Assembly: GCA_009836025.1 (NCBI GenBank)
Contig: VXWH01000054.1
Location: 1-35,288 of the forward strand
Length of the DNA: 35,288 bases
DNA from: Synechococcus sp. SB0668_bin_13
GTDB lineage: Bacteria; Cyanobacteriota; Cyanobacteriia; PCC-6307; Cyanobiaceae
Direction: 5' to 3'
Under the pieces are notes generated by a model. That model had not been told where the DNA came from. It was given only the letters and a program-made list of their open reading frames with translations, and did no database searches. Numbering within the stretch: the stretch's first letter is position 1; each line of letters starts with the position of its first letter. Of this stretch, positions 25,827 to 34,421 are shown piece after piece. The translations under genes were made by a program, and so were the position numbers.

Positions 25827-27010
25827 GGTGCAGCAAGGGAGGTGGTCGGCGCAAAACAGGGGGTGACGGGTGGCCCTTCACACAGGCGTTGATGGATCTC
25901 ACGCTCACGGCGCTCCAGGGCCACAGCCTCTCGCCTGACAATGGCGCGGATGGACTCCCCTTCCCCATGGGAGCGCAGCCAGCGCATGGAGCGATTCCCT
26001 TTTCTTACAATACCGTGCAGTGGCTGGAGCCAGCCCTCCAGACCCCAAGACTCCGCCATCCCCTGCACATCCTGGAGAGACTGGTGTAGCCACTGGGCAG
26101 CAGTCAGCACATGGCCGTCCCGCCAGTGGTGCAGTTGGGCCGCGAGGGAGTGCTGAGATGCAGCTTGGTCATTGCGGTCCGCCAACGCCGCGAGGGCATC
26201 GGCATCCATGGTGCTGGCCCACAGTGGATCCTGGCGCCCGGGGTTCGCCAACAACTGCAACAGTCGCAACTCGCAAAAGCTGGCAACAGCCAGCAATTCC
26301 AGAGGATCATCCAGCAAGTCGCAGATGCGCACCTCAACGCGGTCAATCTCGTAGGGGCGACGCCTGCCATTGGGCCGCACCGAGCACCACAGGTGGCGCA
26401 CGTTGTGCATGGCGCCAAGCTGCAATTGCTCCTCCATCCACCGGATGTAGTGGCTATGGCCGAGGAAGAGGGGAATCCAGGGGGGTGTAATGGGAAACTG
26501 ACGCCAGCGTTGGGAGTGGGCGCCTGTCGCCCGACCATCCAGAAACGGGGAGCAGGCGCTGAGGGCAAGCAGCAGGGCGCCTTCGCAGCGCATGAGCCGA
26601 CAAGCCGCCATGAGTTGTTCCGGATCGCCAATGCCGAAGTTCAGATGAACACTGGCGGTGGCCACACGGGCGCCGTAGGCGCGCTCAATCAGGCTGTGGT
26701 AGGGATTGGTGGGGTCGGAGCGCTCAAAGTGGCGGCTATCCCCCAGGCTGAGGCAACTGCCAGGCACCAGGGTGAGACCACGCTGCCGCAACCAGGCGCG
26801 CAAGGTGCGCCGGGGTTCCAGCAACTGCCGTAGTTGCTGGTGGTAGTCCGCCGCGGGGGGCGTGGCATATTCCAGGTTGCGGCGATCCGGCTCCACCATG
26901 AAGCCGGGCAACGCCCGGGCCACGTCGTCGGCACACCCCACAACGGTGCCGTCGGGTCGCCCGGTGAACATCTCCACCTCAAAGCCCTTCAGCAGCAGAG
27001 GGGCTGTCAT
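25823..27010 (-). CDS. gshA: Glutamate-cysteine ligase, cyanobacterial type
   Basis: This enzyme makes gamma-glutamylcysteine, the first step to glutathione. The 395-aa sequence starts [21 protein letters not shown] and shows [33 protein letters not shown] and [15 protein letters not shown], typical of the cyanobacterial group related to the carboxylate-amine ligase fold. It is tightly packed: 4-bp overlaps with trpE upstream and ppc downstream. Functional link with these neighbours is not obvious; the arrangement is probably an inherited cluster. Confidence 0.92.
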   Translation of the reverse strand: MTAPLLLKGFEVEMFTGRPDGTVVGCADDVARALPGFMVEPDRRNLEYATPPAADYHQQLRQLLEPRRTLRAWLRQRGLTLVPGSCLSLGDSRHFERSDPTNPYHSLIERAYGARVATASVHLNFGIGDPEQLMAACRLMRCEGALLLALSACSPFLDGRATGAHSQRWRQFPITPPWIPLFLGHSHYIRWMEEQLQLGAMHNVRHLWCSVRPNGRRRPYEIDRVEVRICDLLDDPLELLAVASFCELRLLQLLANPGRQDPLWASTMDADALAALADRNDQAASQHSLAAQLHHWRDGHVLTAAQWLHQSLQDVQGMAESWGLEGWLQPLHGIVRKGNRSMRWLRSHGEGESIRAIVRREAVALERREREIHQRLCEGPPVTPCFAPTTSLAAP

Positions 27011-28521
27011 GGGTGGTCCACCTCCAGACAGGTGATGGCCCGCAGCATTCCACGGGCCTTATTCATGGTCTCCTCGTATTCCAGGGCGGGTTGAGACTCG
27101 CAGACCACCCCCGCACCCGCTTGAATGGAGATGCGCCACCGGCCAGGCGCCTGGGGCCTGGCCAGGATGGTGCGGATGGTGATGGCCATATTGACGGCGC
27201 CTTGCAAGTCCATGGAGCCATAGACGCCGGAATAGGGTCCACGGCGATCCGGCTCCAACCCGTGAATTAACTGCATGGCGCGGATTTTCGGGGCGCCGCT
27301 GACGGTCCCCGCGGGGAAGCAGGCCGCCAGCACGTCCAGAGGATCACACGTCTCCTGCAACTGACCATGCACCTCCGAGACAAGGTGCATCACGTGGGAA
27401 TAGCGTTCGACCACCATCAGGTCCTTGAGTTGCACGGTGCTTGGCTGGCAAACCCGACCCAGATCATTGCGGGCCAAGTCCACCAGCATGACATGCTCGG
27501 AGCGTTCCTTGGGGTCCGCCAGCAGCTCCTCCGCCAGCGCTGCATCTGCTGCAGGATCCGCGCCGCGGCGACGGGTGCCGGCAATGGGCCGCAACGTGGC
27601 CAGCCGCTTCCCGTCCTCCCGCCGCTCCACTTTGACCATCACCTCGGGACTGGAGCCAATGAGCTGCCAGTTCCCGAAATTGAAGTAGGCCATATAGGGG
27701 CTGGGGTTCACCAACCGGAGGCTGCGGTAGATGGAAAAGGGCTCATGGGGCAGGGTGGCCTCCAGCCGCTGGCTGAGCACCAGTTGGAACACATCCCCAG
27801 CCATGATGTGCTCGCGGGCCGCATGGACCGCGGCTTCAAAATTGGCGCGGCTGCGGTTGGCTGTTGTGGGTGTCTGCCGAGAGGCTGTGTGCTGCCAGGC
27901 CAGGGGCTGAGCCTGGCTGGGTGTCAACATGCAGTGCTGCAACCGCTGAAGCCGGAGCAGGGCGTCCGCCCGTGCCTGTTCAGGGTCCGGCTGATCATGC
28001 AGGTTGATGTAGGAGACTGCCGTCAGCAGTCGGCGCGCCTGGTCAAAAAGCAGCAGGTGGTCGCAAAGCATCCACAGCCCATCGGGACAGTCTCCTTCAG
28101 CCGCTGCATGGACAGGGACAGTGGGTTCAATCCAGCGAATGAGTTCATAGCCCCACATGCCGAAAAGCTGGCCCAGGGCAGGGCAGCCAGGAACAGCGCC
28201 AGCCCGGTAGGGCTGCATCTCACGCCGCAGCCGCTCCAGAGGGTTGCCGGAGTAGACATCACAGCGGCCCTCCCGCCAAAGCCGTATGCTCCGATCACCG
28301 CGGGTTTCAAACACCCAGAGGGGATAGCTGGCCACCACGCTCCAGCGCCCAACATGGGTTCCACCGTCCACGGACTCCAGAAGCACGCCATAAGGGCTGC
28401 CGGGGCTGATGCGCAGCCATGTGGAGACGGGAGTATCAAGATCGGCGGACCATGTTGTCCAGACGGGGAGAAAGGTTTCCCCCTGGCTGGCCCGCCGTCT
28501 GATGTCTTCGAGACTAATCAC
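27007..28521 (-). CDS. trpE: Anthranilate synthase component I
   Basis: TrpE forms anthranilate from chorismate with ammonia supplied by TrpG. The 504-aa protein has the chorismate-binding core: FQLVLSQRLEATLPHEPFSIYRSLR, NPSPYMAYFNFGNWQLIGSSPE, RPIAGTRRRG, DLARNDLGRV, FPAGTVSGAPKIRAMQLI and IQAGAGVVCESQPALEYEET. The start is GTG at 28521. A tryptophan-feedback LLES-type motif is visible in YGVLLESVDGG. It lies 35 bp after psaD, a pairing found in other marine picocyanobacteria. Confidence 0.95.
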   Translation of the reverse strand: MISLEDIRRRASQGETFLPVWTTWSADLDTPVSTWLRISPGSPYGVLLESVDGGTHVGRWSVVASYPLWVFETRGDRSIRLWREGRCDVYSGNPLERLRREMQPYRAGAVPGCPALGQLFGMWGYELIRWIEPTVPVHAAAEGDCPDGLWMLCDHLLLFDQARRLLTAVSYINLHDQPDPEQARADALLRLQRLQHCMLTPSQAQPLAWQHTASRQTPTTANRSRANFEAAVHAAREHIMAGDVFQLVLSQRLEATLPHEPFSIYRSLRLVNPSPYMAYFNFGNWQLIGSSPEVMVKVERREDGKRLATLRPIAGTRRRGADPAADAALAEELLADPKERSEHVMLVDLARNDLGRVCQPSTVQLKDLMVVERYSHVMHLVSEVHGQLQETCDPLDVLAACFPAGTVSGAPKIRAMQLIHGLEPDRRGPYSGVYGSMDLQGAVNMAITIRTILARPQAPGRWRISIQAGAGVVCESQPALEYEETMNKARGMLRAITCLEVDHP

Positions 28522-28556
28522 GCGCCCTGGACTCTTCGGGAGAGTTGGGCCGCCCT

Positions 28557-28979
28557 TCAGTCGTAGACCTTCTTCCCGGTGAACTTGATGGTGGCAGGGT
28601 TGACATTGCTGCCGATGGAGCGAGCGTTGTGGTTGACCATAGGACGACCTTCATTCACCTTCTCAGGGAAGACCCCATCCTTGGGATGCAGGTATTCAGT
28701 GTCTCCACCAGGGAAGATCCGGTAGATCTTGTAGTCGTTGATCCTGGGCTTGAAGGTGCGCAGGCTGGCGCCCAGGGCCAGACACTGCTCCTTGCGGGCA
28801 AAGTACATGACGTTTTCACCGCTGTGCATCAGCGCGGCTCCCCCCGTGGGCAACTCAAAAGCCTGGTCTTTCGTGCTGCTCCAGGTGATGGCGTACTTCT
28901 CTTCGGTTTCAGCGGCATCAAGAAGGCCGCCTGTGCTGCCCACATAGGCCGGAAGCTGGCCATTGAGCACCTCTGACAT
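28557..28979 (-). CDS. psaD: Photosystem I subunit II
   Basis: PsaD is a stromal-side PSI subunit that docks ferredoxin and stabilises PsaC. From ATG 28979 it is 140 aa, starting [20 protein letters not shown] and containing [25 protein letters not shown] and the conserved [31 protein letters not shown]-like region, ending with the basic [10 protein letters not shown] longer open frame to 29039 is not supported by the family start. No clear ribosome binding site precedes it. The 110-bp upstream gap should hold its promoter. Confidence 0.96.
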   Translation of the reverse strand: MSEVLNGQLPAYVGSTGGLLDAAETEEKYAITWSSTKDQAFELPTGGAALMHSGENVMYFARKEQCLALGASLRTFKPRINDYKIYRIFPGGDTEYLHPKDGVFPEKVNEGRPMVNHNARSIGSNVNPATIKFTGKKVYD

Positions 28980-29089
28980 GGGAATCGGGGAGAGACGTGG
29001 CAAAAGCCTAGCAACAGGACGTCCCCGTCTTCCTCCCACTGTGAATGCCTCTTTACAGCCTGATGCTGTGGCAGGGGCGCGCCATGGTC

Positions 29090-30430
29090 TCAGGCCAGTG
29101 GAAAAAACATGGTCAACTGCTGAGGGCCACGCTCAGCCATGCGTCCCCCCAAGCTGCTGAAGAGTTGCCGGATGGCGGAACGACTGAGATGGAGGCGCCC
29201 TGTCTCGGGTTTCCAGGTGAGAACAGCGCCCAAATGGGTCTCTCCGGGTTCGTTCCGGCCATGCTGGCTGTCCCCCCGCAGTTGCAAGCGCAATTTCCCT
29301 CCGGCGCGGGTCAGGATCACCCGGAGGGTGGTCCCCGAACGCAACCCCTGGGCAAAGCGCTCCACCACACCGGCCAGCATGGGCGTCAACAGCAGGGGAT
29401 CGCTCATGATGTCCGGGAGACTCGGCTTCAACTCCAACTGGACTTGAATGCCATAGTGTTCAAGCTGTTGCTGCCACTGCCTGTGTTGCTGCTCCACAAG
29501 CCGGGCCAGGTCCGTGCGGGACAGCAACCGTTGCGCCTTGGGTTGACGCTGCAGTTCCGCAGTATGAAAAATGAGGCCGAAGCGGTCAATCTGGGCGGTG
29601 CATTCCGCATCAATTTGCGCCAACTGACGTTGCACGTCCTCCCCCAGGTCGGCGCGGCGGCGTAGCGTGCGACTCAGAACACGGATGGTGGCCAGGGGTG
29701 TGCGGATGCCATGGGACAGGGCTTCCAGAAACTCCAGTTCTGTGCTGGTTGCACCTGTATCCAGCCCGTCCTGACCCGGAGACCCTTCCGAGACCGCGGG
29801 GGACGCCATCACCGTGAGGCTGGGGGGCATGGCCGCGAGACGGCAGGCCAGTGCGGACCAGAAGCGTCGCTCACTGCCGAGGTTGTCCGTCATCGTCACC
29901 GGGCCCAACTGCTCCAGAACCCCACGCAGCGCCCCGCCATGACGGGGATCCTCCTGGAGAAGTCGCTGAACCAGCAACTCCAATGCCTGGGACAGGGCAG
30001 CCCCGTCAAAGCGAACCAGCAACTCGCATTGGCCGGCCACCTGACGCAGAGAAATCGCCAGTTGCAGGCGACGGGTGACCAGCACAAGGAAGGGGTCATG
30101 GCCATCCTCCGGTTGCAGCCTCAGCGGAGACCAAAGGCTGGTTTCAGCTTTGGCCTGGCCGGGCAGGAGGGGCAGGTTCAGGGCCCATGGGGAGAAGCGC
30201 TCCGGCACCCACACCCATCCCTGGAGCGCTTGCAGCAGGTTGGGCTCGTAGAGCGCTGGCAGAGGCGCCGCCAGCCAGACTCCCCCTTCCCGCAACTGCG
30301 CAGAGAAGTCCTCCTGGATCACTTGCAGGGCTGCCCACCATTGGCGACGTGCGCTCTCTTCCGTCGTGGTTGCGCCACTCCGGTCCTGCCAGAGTCGTTG
30401 GTGGAGTTCTCCCAAGCTGGGCTGCGCCAT
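29090..30430 (-). CDS. Histidine kinase-like protein with degenerate ATP-binding domain
   Basis: The C-terminal half has a HisKA dimerisation helix with the phospho-acceptor in [20 protein letters not shown] (His240), in place of the usual SHELRTPL. In the following catalytic domain I cannot find a convincing N box, a DxGxG box or a GxGLGL box; the corresponding regions read [16 protein letters not shown] and [17 protein letters not shown]. The first 200 residues have no membrane segments and may be a diverged GAF-like sensor. From ATG 30430 it is 446 aa, starting one base into the rodA stop (TGATG), so it is coupled to rodA. Confidence 0.8.
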   Translation of the reverse strand: MAQPSLGELHQRLWQDRSGATTTEESARRQWWAALQVIQEDFSAQLREGGVWLAAPLPALYEPNLLQALQGWVWVPERFSPWALNLPLLPGQAKAETSLWSPLRLQPEDGHDPFLVLVTRRLQLAISLRQVAGQCELLVRFDGAALSQALELLVQRLLQEDPRHGGALRGVLEQLGPVTMTDNLGSERRFWSALACRLAAMPPSLTVMASPAVSEGSPGQDGLDTGATSTELEFLEALSHGIRTPLATIRVLSRTLRRRADLGEDVQRQLAQIDAECTAQIDRFGLIFHTAELQRQPKAQRLLSRTDLARLVEQQHRQWQQQLEHYGIQVQLELKPSLPDIMSDPLLLTPMLAGVVERFAQGLRSGTTLRVILTRAGGKLRLQLRGDSQHGRNEPGETHLGAVLTWKPETGRLHLSRSAIRQLFSSLGGRMAERGPQQLTMFFPLA

Positions 30431-32043
30431 CAGGAGAACGACCGCGTCTGCCGACAGCGCCGCTCCACCGCGGCCACCAGACCGATGCCAAGACAATTCA
30501 TGAGCAGCGCAGAACGTCCATAGCTCATGAACGGCAACGGAATACCCGTCACAGGACCCAGACCGGTGGTCATGAACACATTCACCACCACTTGAAACAT
30601 CACCATGGCCAGGATGCCAATGACCAGGAACGATTCAAAGTCGGTTTTGGCCAGCATAGCGATCTTGAGCAGTCGCCAGGCCCAGGCGCCAAACCCTGAC
30701 ACCACCAGAACACACCCCACAAATCCCAACTCCTCCCCCAGGGCGCTGAAGATGAAGTCCGTATGCTGCTCCGGAATGAACTGGAGCCTGGTCAGTTGCC
30801 CCTGGAGCAGACCCGTGCCGGAAAAGCGGCCGGAGCCAATGCCGATGGTGCTTTGAATGACGTGGTAGCCACCCCCCAGCGGATCAACGGAGGGATTCAG
30901 AAACAAGGTCAGCCGATCCCGCTGGTAGTCCTTAAGGCCATGCTCCCAGAGCCAGGGCGTCGCCAAGGATGTTGCCGTTAGCGCTGCTGCTGTCAGCCCG
31001 GCGCCAATCCACCGCCAAGGCAGGTGGCGCCAAGCCATGGTCCCCATGGCGACAATCCAGATGACCCGGACCACGAGGGCGCCCGGCTCTCCCCCGTGCT
31101 GGAGAGCTCCCAGTAGCGCCGTGGGCAGGGGGGACAGCAGCAAGAGAAGCCACTGCCAAGGCATGGCAGACCAATACAGCATCCACAACAACACAGCCCC
31201 GAACACCAGAGACGTGCCCAAATCCGGTTGGATCAACACCAGCGCCCACGGCACCAGAACCACACCAAACGGCCGTAGCAGGTCAACAGGTTTCTGAATG
31301 GGGAACCGATCCAGAATGGCTGCCACAAGAATCGTTGTGGAAAGCTTGGCGAATTCCGAGGGCTGCACCTGGAACGGGCCGAGAACCAACCAGCGCTGAG
31401 CACCGAGGGCCTCGGTGCCGAACAGGTTGACCGCCAGAAGCATGGCAATGGTGACCAGCAGCAGTGCCAGCAGGATAGGAAGACTCCAGCCATTCCCAAT
31501 GGGCCGGTTCCCCTGGGGGGGCGAGCCCTGGGGCGCTTCCCGCCACTGCTCCTCGGGCCTGCGCAACGACAATCTCTGGAGAGGAAGCCGGGATACGCAC
31601 ACCGCCAGCACAAGACCCACACTCCCTGTGATCCAGTGATCCAGCCAGAGCCCATCCATGCTCATCAGCTTGCAGAGGATGAGCGTGACACCCACGCCAC
31701 CGAAGAACAACAGGGGGAATCTCAGAAGGCCGGCCGCCCTTCTGGCAAGCCATGGGGTTTGCAGTTGAAGGCCAATCCAGCGGTTGCAGACGGTGAGCAA
31801 CACGGCGTGAAGCAACGTGGTGGTGCGGGAGATCACAAGAAGCAGCGCCGCGGTGGCAACGCCCTGGCTCAGCCAGGGCAGATCACCGGCCGCCTGCCGC
31901 TGGGTGCTGGCAATGAGCAGACCCGAGACGGCAATCAAGGCCACAGGCACACCCCAAAGCACCAGATCAAACCGGGGCTCCGCGCTTCGCTCCTGGTAAC
32001 GGCTTGAAAACCGGCTGGATCTGCGGTGGGGAAACAGATCCAT
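30430..32043 (-). CDS. rodA: RodA/FtsW family peptidoglycan polymerase with N-terminal insertion
   Basis: RodA is the glycosyltransferase of the cell-elongation machinery. Conserved parts are AQRWLVLGPFQVQPSEFAKL, VLIQPDLGTSLVFGAVLL, QRDRLTLFLNPSVDPLGGGYHVIQS, IGIGSGRFSGTGLLQG, FIPEQHTDFIFSALGEELG and TGIPLPFMSYGRSALL (SYGRS where SYGGS is usual). At 537 aa it is well above the 370 aa of E. coli RodA; most of the excess is roughly residues 51-131, between the first and second conserved helices, and includes two or three hydrophobic segments. A polar insert (about 161-187) is also long. It follows mrp by 4 bases. Confidence 0.93.
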   Translation of the reverse strand: MDLFPHRRSSRFSSRYQERSAEPRFDLVLWGVPVALIAVSGLLIASTQRQAAGDLPWLSQGVATAALLLVISRTTTLLHAVLLTVCNRWIGLQLQTPWLARRAAGLLRFPLLFFGGVGVTLILCKLMSMDGLWLDHWITGSVGLVLAVCVSRLPLQRLSLRRPEEQWREAPQGSPPQGNRPIGNGWSLPILLALLLVTIAMLLAVNLFGTEALGAQRWLVLGPFQVQPSEFAKLSTTILVAAILDRFPIQKPVDLLRPFGVVLVPWALVLIQPDLGTSLVFGAVLLWMLYWSAMPWQWLLLLLSPLPTALLGALQHGGEPGALVVRVIWIVAMGTMAWRHLPWRWIGAGLTAAALTATSLATPWLWEHGLKDYQRDRLTLFLNPSVDPLGGGYHVIQSTIGIGSGRFSGTGLLQGQLTRLQFIPEQHTDFIFSALGEELGFVGCVLVVSGFGAWAWRLLKIAMLAKTDFESFLVIGILAMVMFQVVVNVFMTTGLGPVTGIPLPFMSYGRSALLMNCLGIGLVAAVERRCRQTRSFS

Positions 32044-32047
32044 GGCG

Positions 32048-33088
32048 TCAGCGAGGGGTCGCCAGGCGCTTGCGGAGTTGCTGCGCCAACCCCTTCAGGG
32101 CGACACCAGCGGGAGAATCCGGCTGGGACAGCACCAGCGGTCGGTCCTCCTCCGGCGGTAGTTGCAAGGGCAGTTGGGCCAGCAGGGGCACACCGGCCTC
32201 GGCCGCCAGTTGGGCGCCGCCGCCTTCCCCAAACAGGACATAGCGTTTCTCGGGTTGATCCGGTGGTGCAAACCAGCTCATGTTCTCCACAACCCCCAGG
32301 ACCGGCACCCCCAACTGCTGAAACATGGCCAGGCCACGGCGGGAATCCGCCAGGGCCACCTGCTGCGGCGTCGTGACAATCACCACCCCCTCCATGGGCA
32401 CCGCCTGGGCCAGGGACAACTGGGCGTCCCCTGTCCCCGGCGGCAGGTCCACCACCAGCACGTCACGGGCTCCCCATTTCACCTGATAGAGGAATTGACG
32501 GATCACTCCGTTGAGCATGGGCCCCCGCCAGATCACCGGCTGCCCTGGATTGATCAGCAATCCCATCGAGACCATGGCAATACCGCAACCCTCCAGGGGC
32601 AGGAGCAATTGCTGGCCACGCTCTTCCACCGTCTCCGGCTTCTTCTGGCTCAACCCCAGCATGATGGGGGTGTTGGGCCCATAGAGATCCGCATCCAGCA
32701 GACCAACCCGCAGGCCCTTCGCCGCCAGGGCGCAGGCCAGGTTCACGGCAACGGTGCTCTTGCCCACGCCCCCCTTGCCACTGCTCACAGCCACCACGGT
32801 CTTGACGCCGGGAATGGGGCGGGTCTGGGGAGCGGTTGGCGCCGGAGGGGCGGCGGCCAACTCGATCTGCACATCCTCGACACCGTCAAGGGCCAACAGA
32901 GCGGCGCGGGCCGCCTTGGCAATGCGGTCCCGCTGGGGATTGGCATGGGCCGGCAGAGCCAGTTCGATGATGGCTCGTGATCCCTGGAGACGTGGATTGC
33001 GAATCCACTCCAGGTCCAGCACGCTTTTCCCGGTGCCCGCATCGGTCAGGGGGCGAAGACAGGCCAGCGCGTCACGAATGGTGGTCAT
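32048..33088 (-). CDS. mrp: Mrp/ApbC family iron-sulfur carrier ATPase
   Basis: An N-terminal DUF59/MIP18 domain (residues 1-80) is followed by a P-loop ATPase with the deviant Walker [19 protein letters not shown] (104-111), [16 protein letters not shown] and [18 protein letters not shown]. Family members carry and deliver Fe-S clusters. The CxxC cluster motif found in many members is replaced by [17 protein letters not shown], which lacks cysteine, so cluster binding may differ. It is divergent from hemF and is the first gene of the minus-strand run leading to rodA. Confidence 0.94.
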   Translation of the reverse strand: MTTIRDALACLRPLTDAGTGKSVLDLEWIRNPRLQGSRAIIELALPAHANPQRDRIAKAARAALLALDGVEDVQIELAAAPPAPTAPQTRPIPGVKTVVAVSSGKGGVGKSTVAVNLACALAAKGLRVGLLDADLYGPNTPIMLGLSQKKPETVEERGQQLLLPLEGCGIAMVSMGLLINPGQPVIWRGPMLNGVIRQFLYQVKWGARDVLVVDLPPGTGDAQLSLAQAVPMEGVVIVTTPQQVALADSRRGLAMFQQLGVPVLGVVENMSWFAPPDQPEKRYVLFGEGGGAQLAAEAGVPLLAQLPLQLPPEEDRPLVLSQPDSPAGVALKGLAQQLRKRLATPR

Positions 33089-33143
33089 GGGGTGGAAGAA
33101 GGGTGGGGAAGTGTCAAGATCTTGCCTGAACCACGCTTATTCC

Positions 33144-34217
33144 ATGGTGCAGCATCCTCTGCAAGAGGCCCCGTGCCATTCCCCGTCCTTGTCCCCGGAA
33201 CCGCCGCCTGATGCGCGGGAGCGCTTCCGGGCCTTTGCCTGTGGTCTGCAAGACCGGATCTGTGCAGCCCTGGAGGAGATGGATGGCGCTGGCCGCTTTG
33301 CGGAAGAGCGCTGGCTGCGTCCGGAAGGCGGCGGCGGTTGCTCACGGGTGCTGAGGGACGGGGCGCTGCTGGAGCAGGGGGGCGTCAATTTTTCCGAGGT
33401 GGAGGGCAGCCACCTGCCCCCGGCCATTGTGAAGCAGCGGCCCGAGGCGGCAGGGCAGCCGTGGTTTGCCCTGGGCACCTCCATGGTGCTTCATCCCCGC
33501 AACCCCTATGTCCCCACCGTCCATCTCAACTACCGCTATTTCCAGGCGGGGCCGGTGTGGTGGTTTGGCGGTGGCGCCGATCTGACGCCCTACTACCCCT
33601 TTCTCCAGGATGCCCGCCATTTTCACCGCACCCTGCAGGCGGCCTGTGACGGCGTGGATCCCCGCTATTTTCCCGTCTTCAAGCGCTGGTGCGACGAGTA
33701 CTTCTACCTGAAGCACCGCCAGGAAACCCGCGGGGTGGGGGGCATCTTCTTTGACTATCAGGATCCTGACGGTGTGCTCTATCGGGGAGAGAACGGCCAG
33801 GGGGAGGCAGCCCGGTGCAGTGGGAACATTGGCCCGATCCAGCAGGACTGGGAGCAGTTGTTCCAGTTGGCCCAGGCCTGCGGCCATGCCTTCCTGCCCA
33901 GCTTCCTGCCCATCGCAGAGGCGCGCCATGCCATAACCCATGGGGAGCGGGAGCGCCAATTTCAGCTTTACCGCCGGGGCCGTTACGTGGAGTTCAATCT
34001 GGTATTTGACCGGGGCACCATCTTCGGCCTGCAAACCAAGGGGCGCACCGAATCCATCCTCATGTCTCTCCCGCCCCTGGTGCGCTGGGAGTACGGCTAT
34101 CAACCGGAACCCGATAGCTGGGAGGCGCTCCTGTATGAAGAGTTTCTGCGCCCCCAGGACTGGCATGGGGACGGGGCGCTGGAGGCCCGTTGTCGCGCCC
34201 GCGGGGCGCTGGGCTGA
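33144..34217 (+). CDS. hemF: Oxygen-dependent coproporphyrinogen III oxidase
   Basis: HemF decarboxylates coproporphyrinogen III to protoporphyrinogen IX with oxygen, in chlorophyll and haem synthesis. Signature segments are [74 protein letters not shown] and [34 protein letters not shown]. From ATG 33144 it is 357 aa; GTG 33147 is an equivalent start. The frame is open far upstream across the divergent mrp, which is not coding for this protein. An interspersed repeat begins 14 bp after its stop. Confidence 0.96.
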   Translation: MVQHPLQEAPCHSPSLSPEPPPDARERFRAFACGLQDRICAALEEMDGAGRFAEERWLRPEGGGGCSRVLRDGALLEQGGVNFSEVEGSHLPPAIVKQRPEAAGQPWFALGTSMVLHPRNPYVPTVHLNYRYFQAGPVWWFGGGADLTPYYPFLQDARHFHRTLQAACDGVDPRYFPVFKRWCDEYFYLKHRQETRGVGGIFFDYQDPDGVLYRGENGQGEAARCSGNIGPIQQDWEQLFQLAQACGHAFLPSFLPIAEARHAITHGERERQFQLYRRGRYVEFNLVFDRGTIFGLQTKGRTESILMSLPPLVRWEYGYQPEPDSWEALLYEEFLRPQDWHGDGALEARCRARGALG

Positions 34218-34230
34218 TTTTTGCTAACGG

Positions 34231-34327
34231 ACCCGAGCTCTGGATAAGGAGGCCAGAAGGAAATGACCTTGCCCTGGCTTGGGGGGTTGGGGAAGCCTGA
34301 GGGGAAGATGGAGGGGGTAAAGAGAAC
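34231..34327 (+). repeat. GC-rich interspersed repeat, copy 2 (G-tract element)
   Basis: This copy starts ACCCGAGCTCTGGATAAGGAGG, 14 bp after the hemF stop and in the sense orientation, and continues with CCCTGGCTTGGGG, a G-run series and AAGCCTGAGGGGAAG. It aligns along its length to the minus strand of 1-97. The order GGGG-short gap-GGGG-AAGCCTGA-GGGG-8 to 10 bases-GGGG is shared by both copies, the pattern that can form a G-quadruplex. The hairpin of copy 1 is not preserved here. Confidence 0.6.
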
Positions 34328-34421
34328 TCTGCTGTGGCCTGTTGTTGCGGCTGTCCAGGCTTTGCCGTGGGGGGAGGGGGAGCGTCCAGAGTCAGGCATC
34401 GCCTGATTCAACACGGCCCCG
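34328..34421. other. Region between repeat copy 2 and the Ig-like/FN3 frame
   Basis: No gene, tRNA or terminator is evident. It ends with TTCAACACGGCCCCG, which in frame reads F-N-T-A-P immediately before the ATG of the downstream open frame and after a TGA at 34404-34406; such T-A-P linkers commonly precede this Ig-like repeat, so the homology appears to start before the ATG. Confidence 0.45.
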
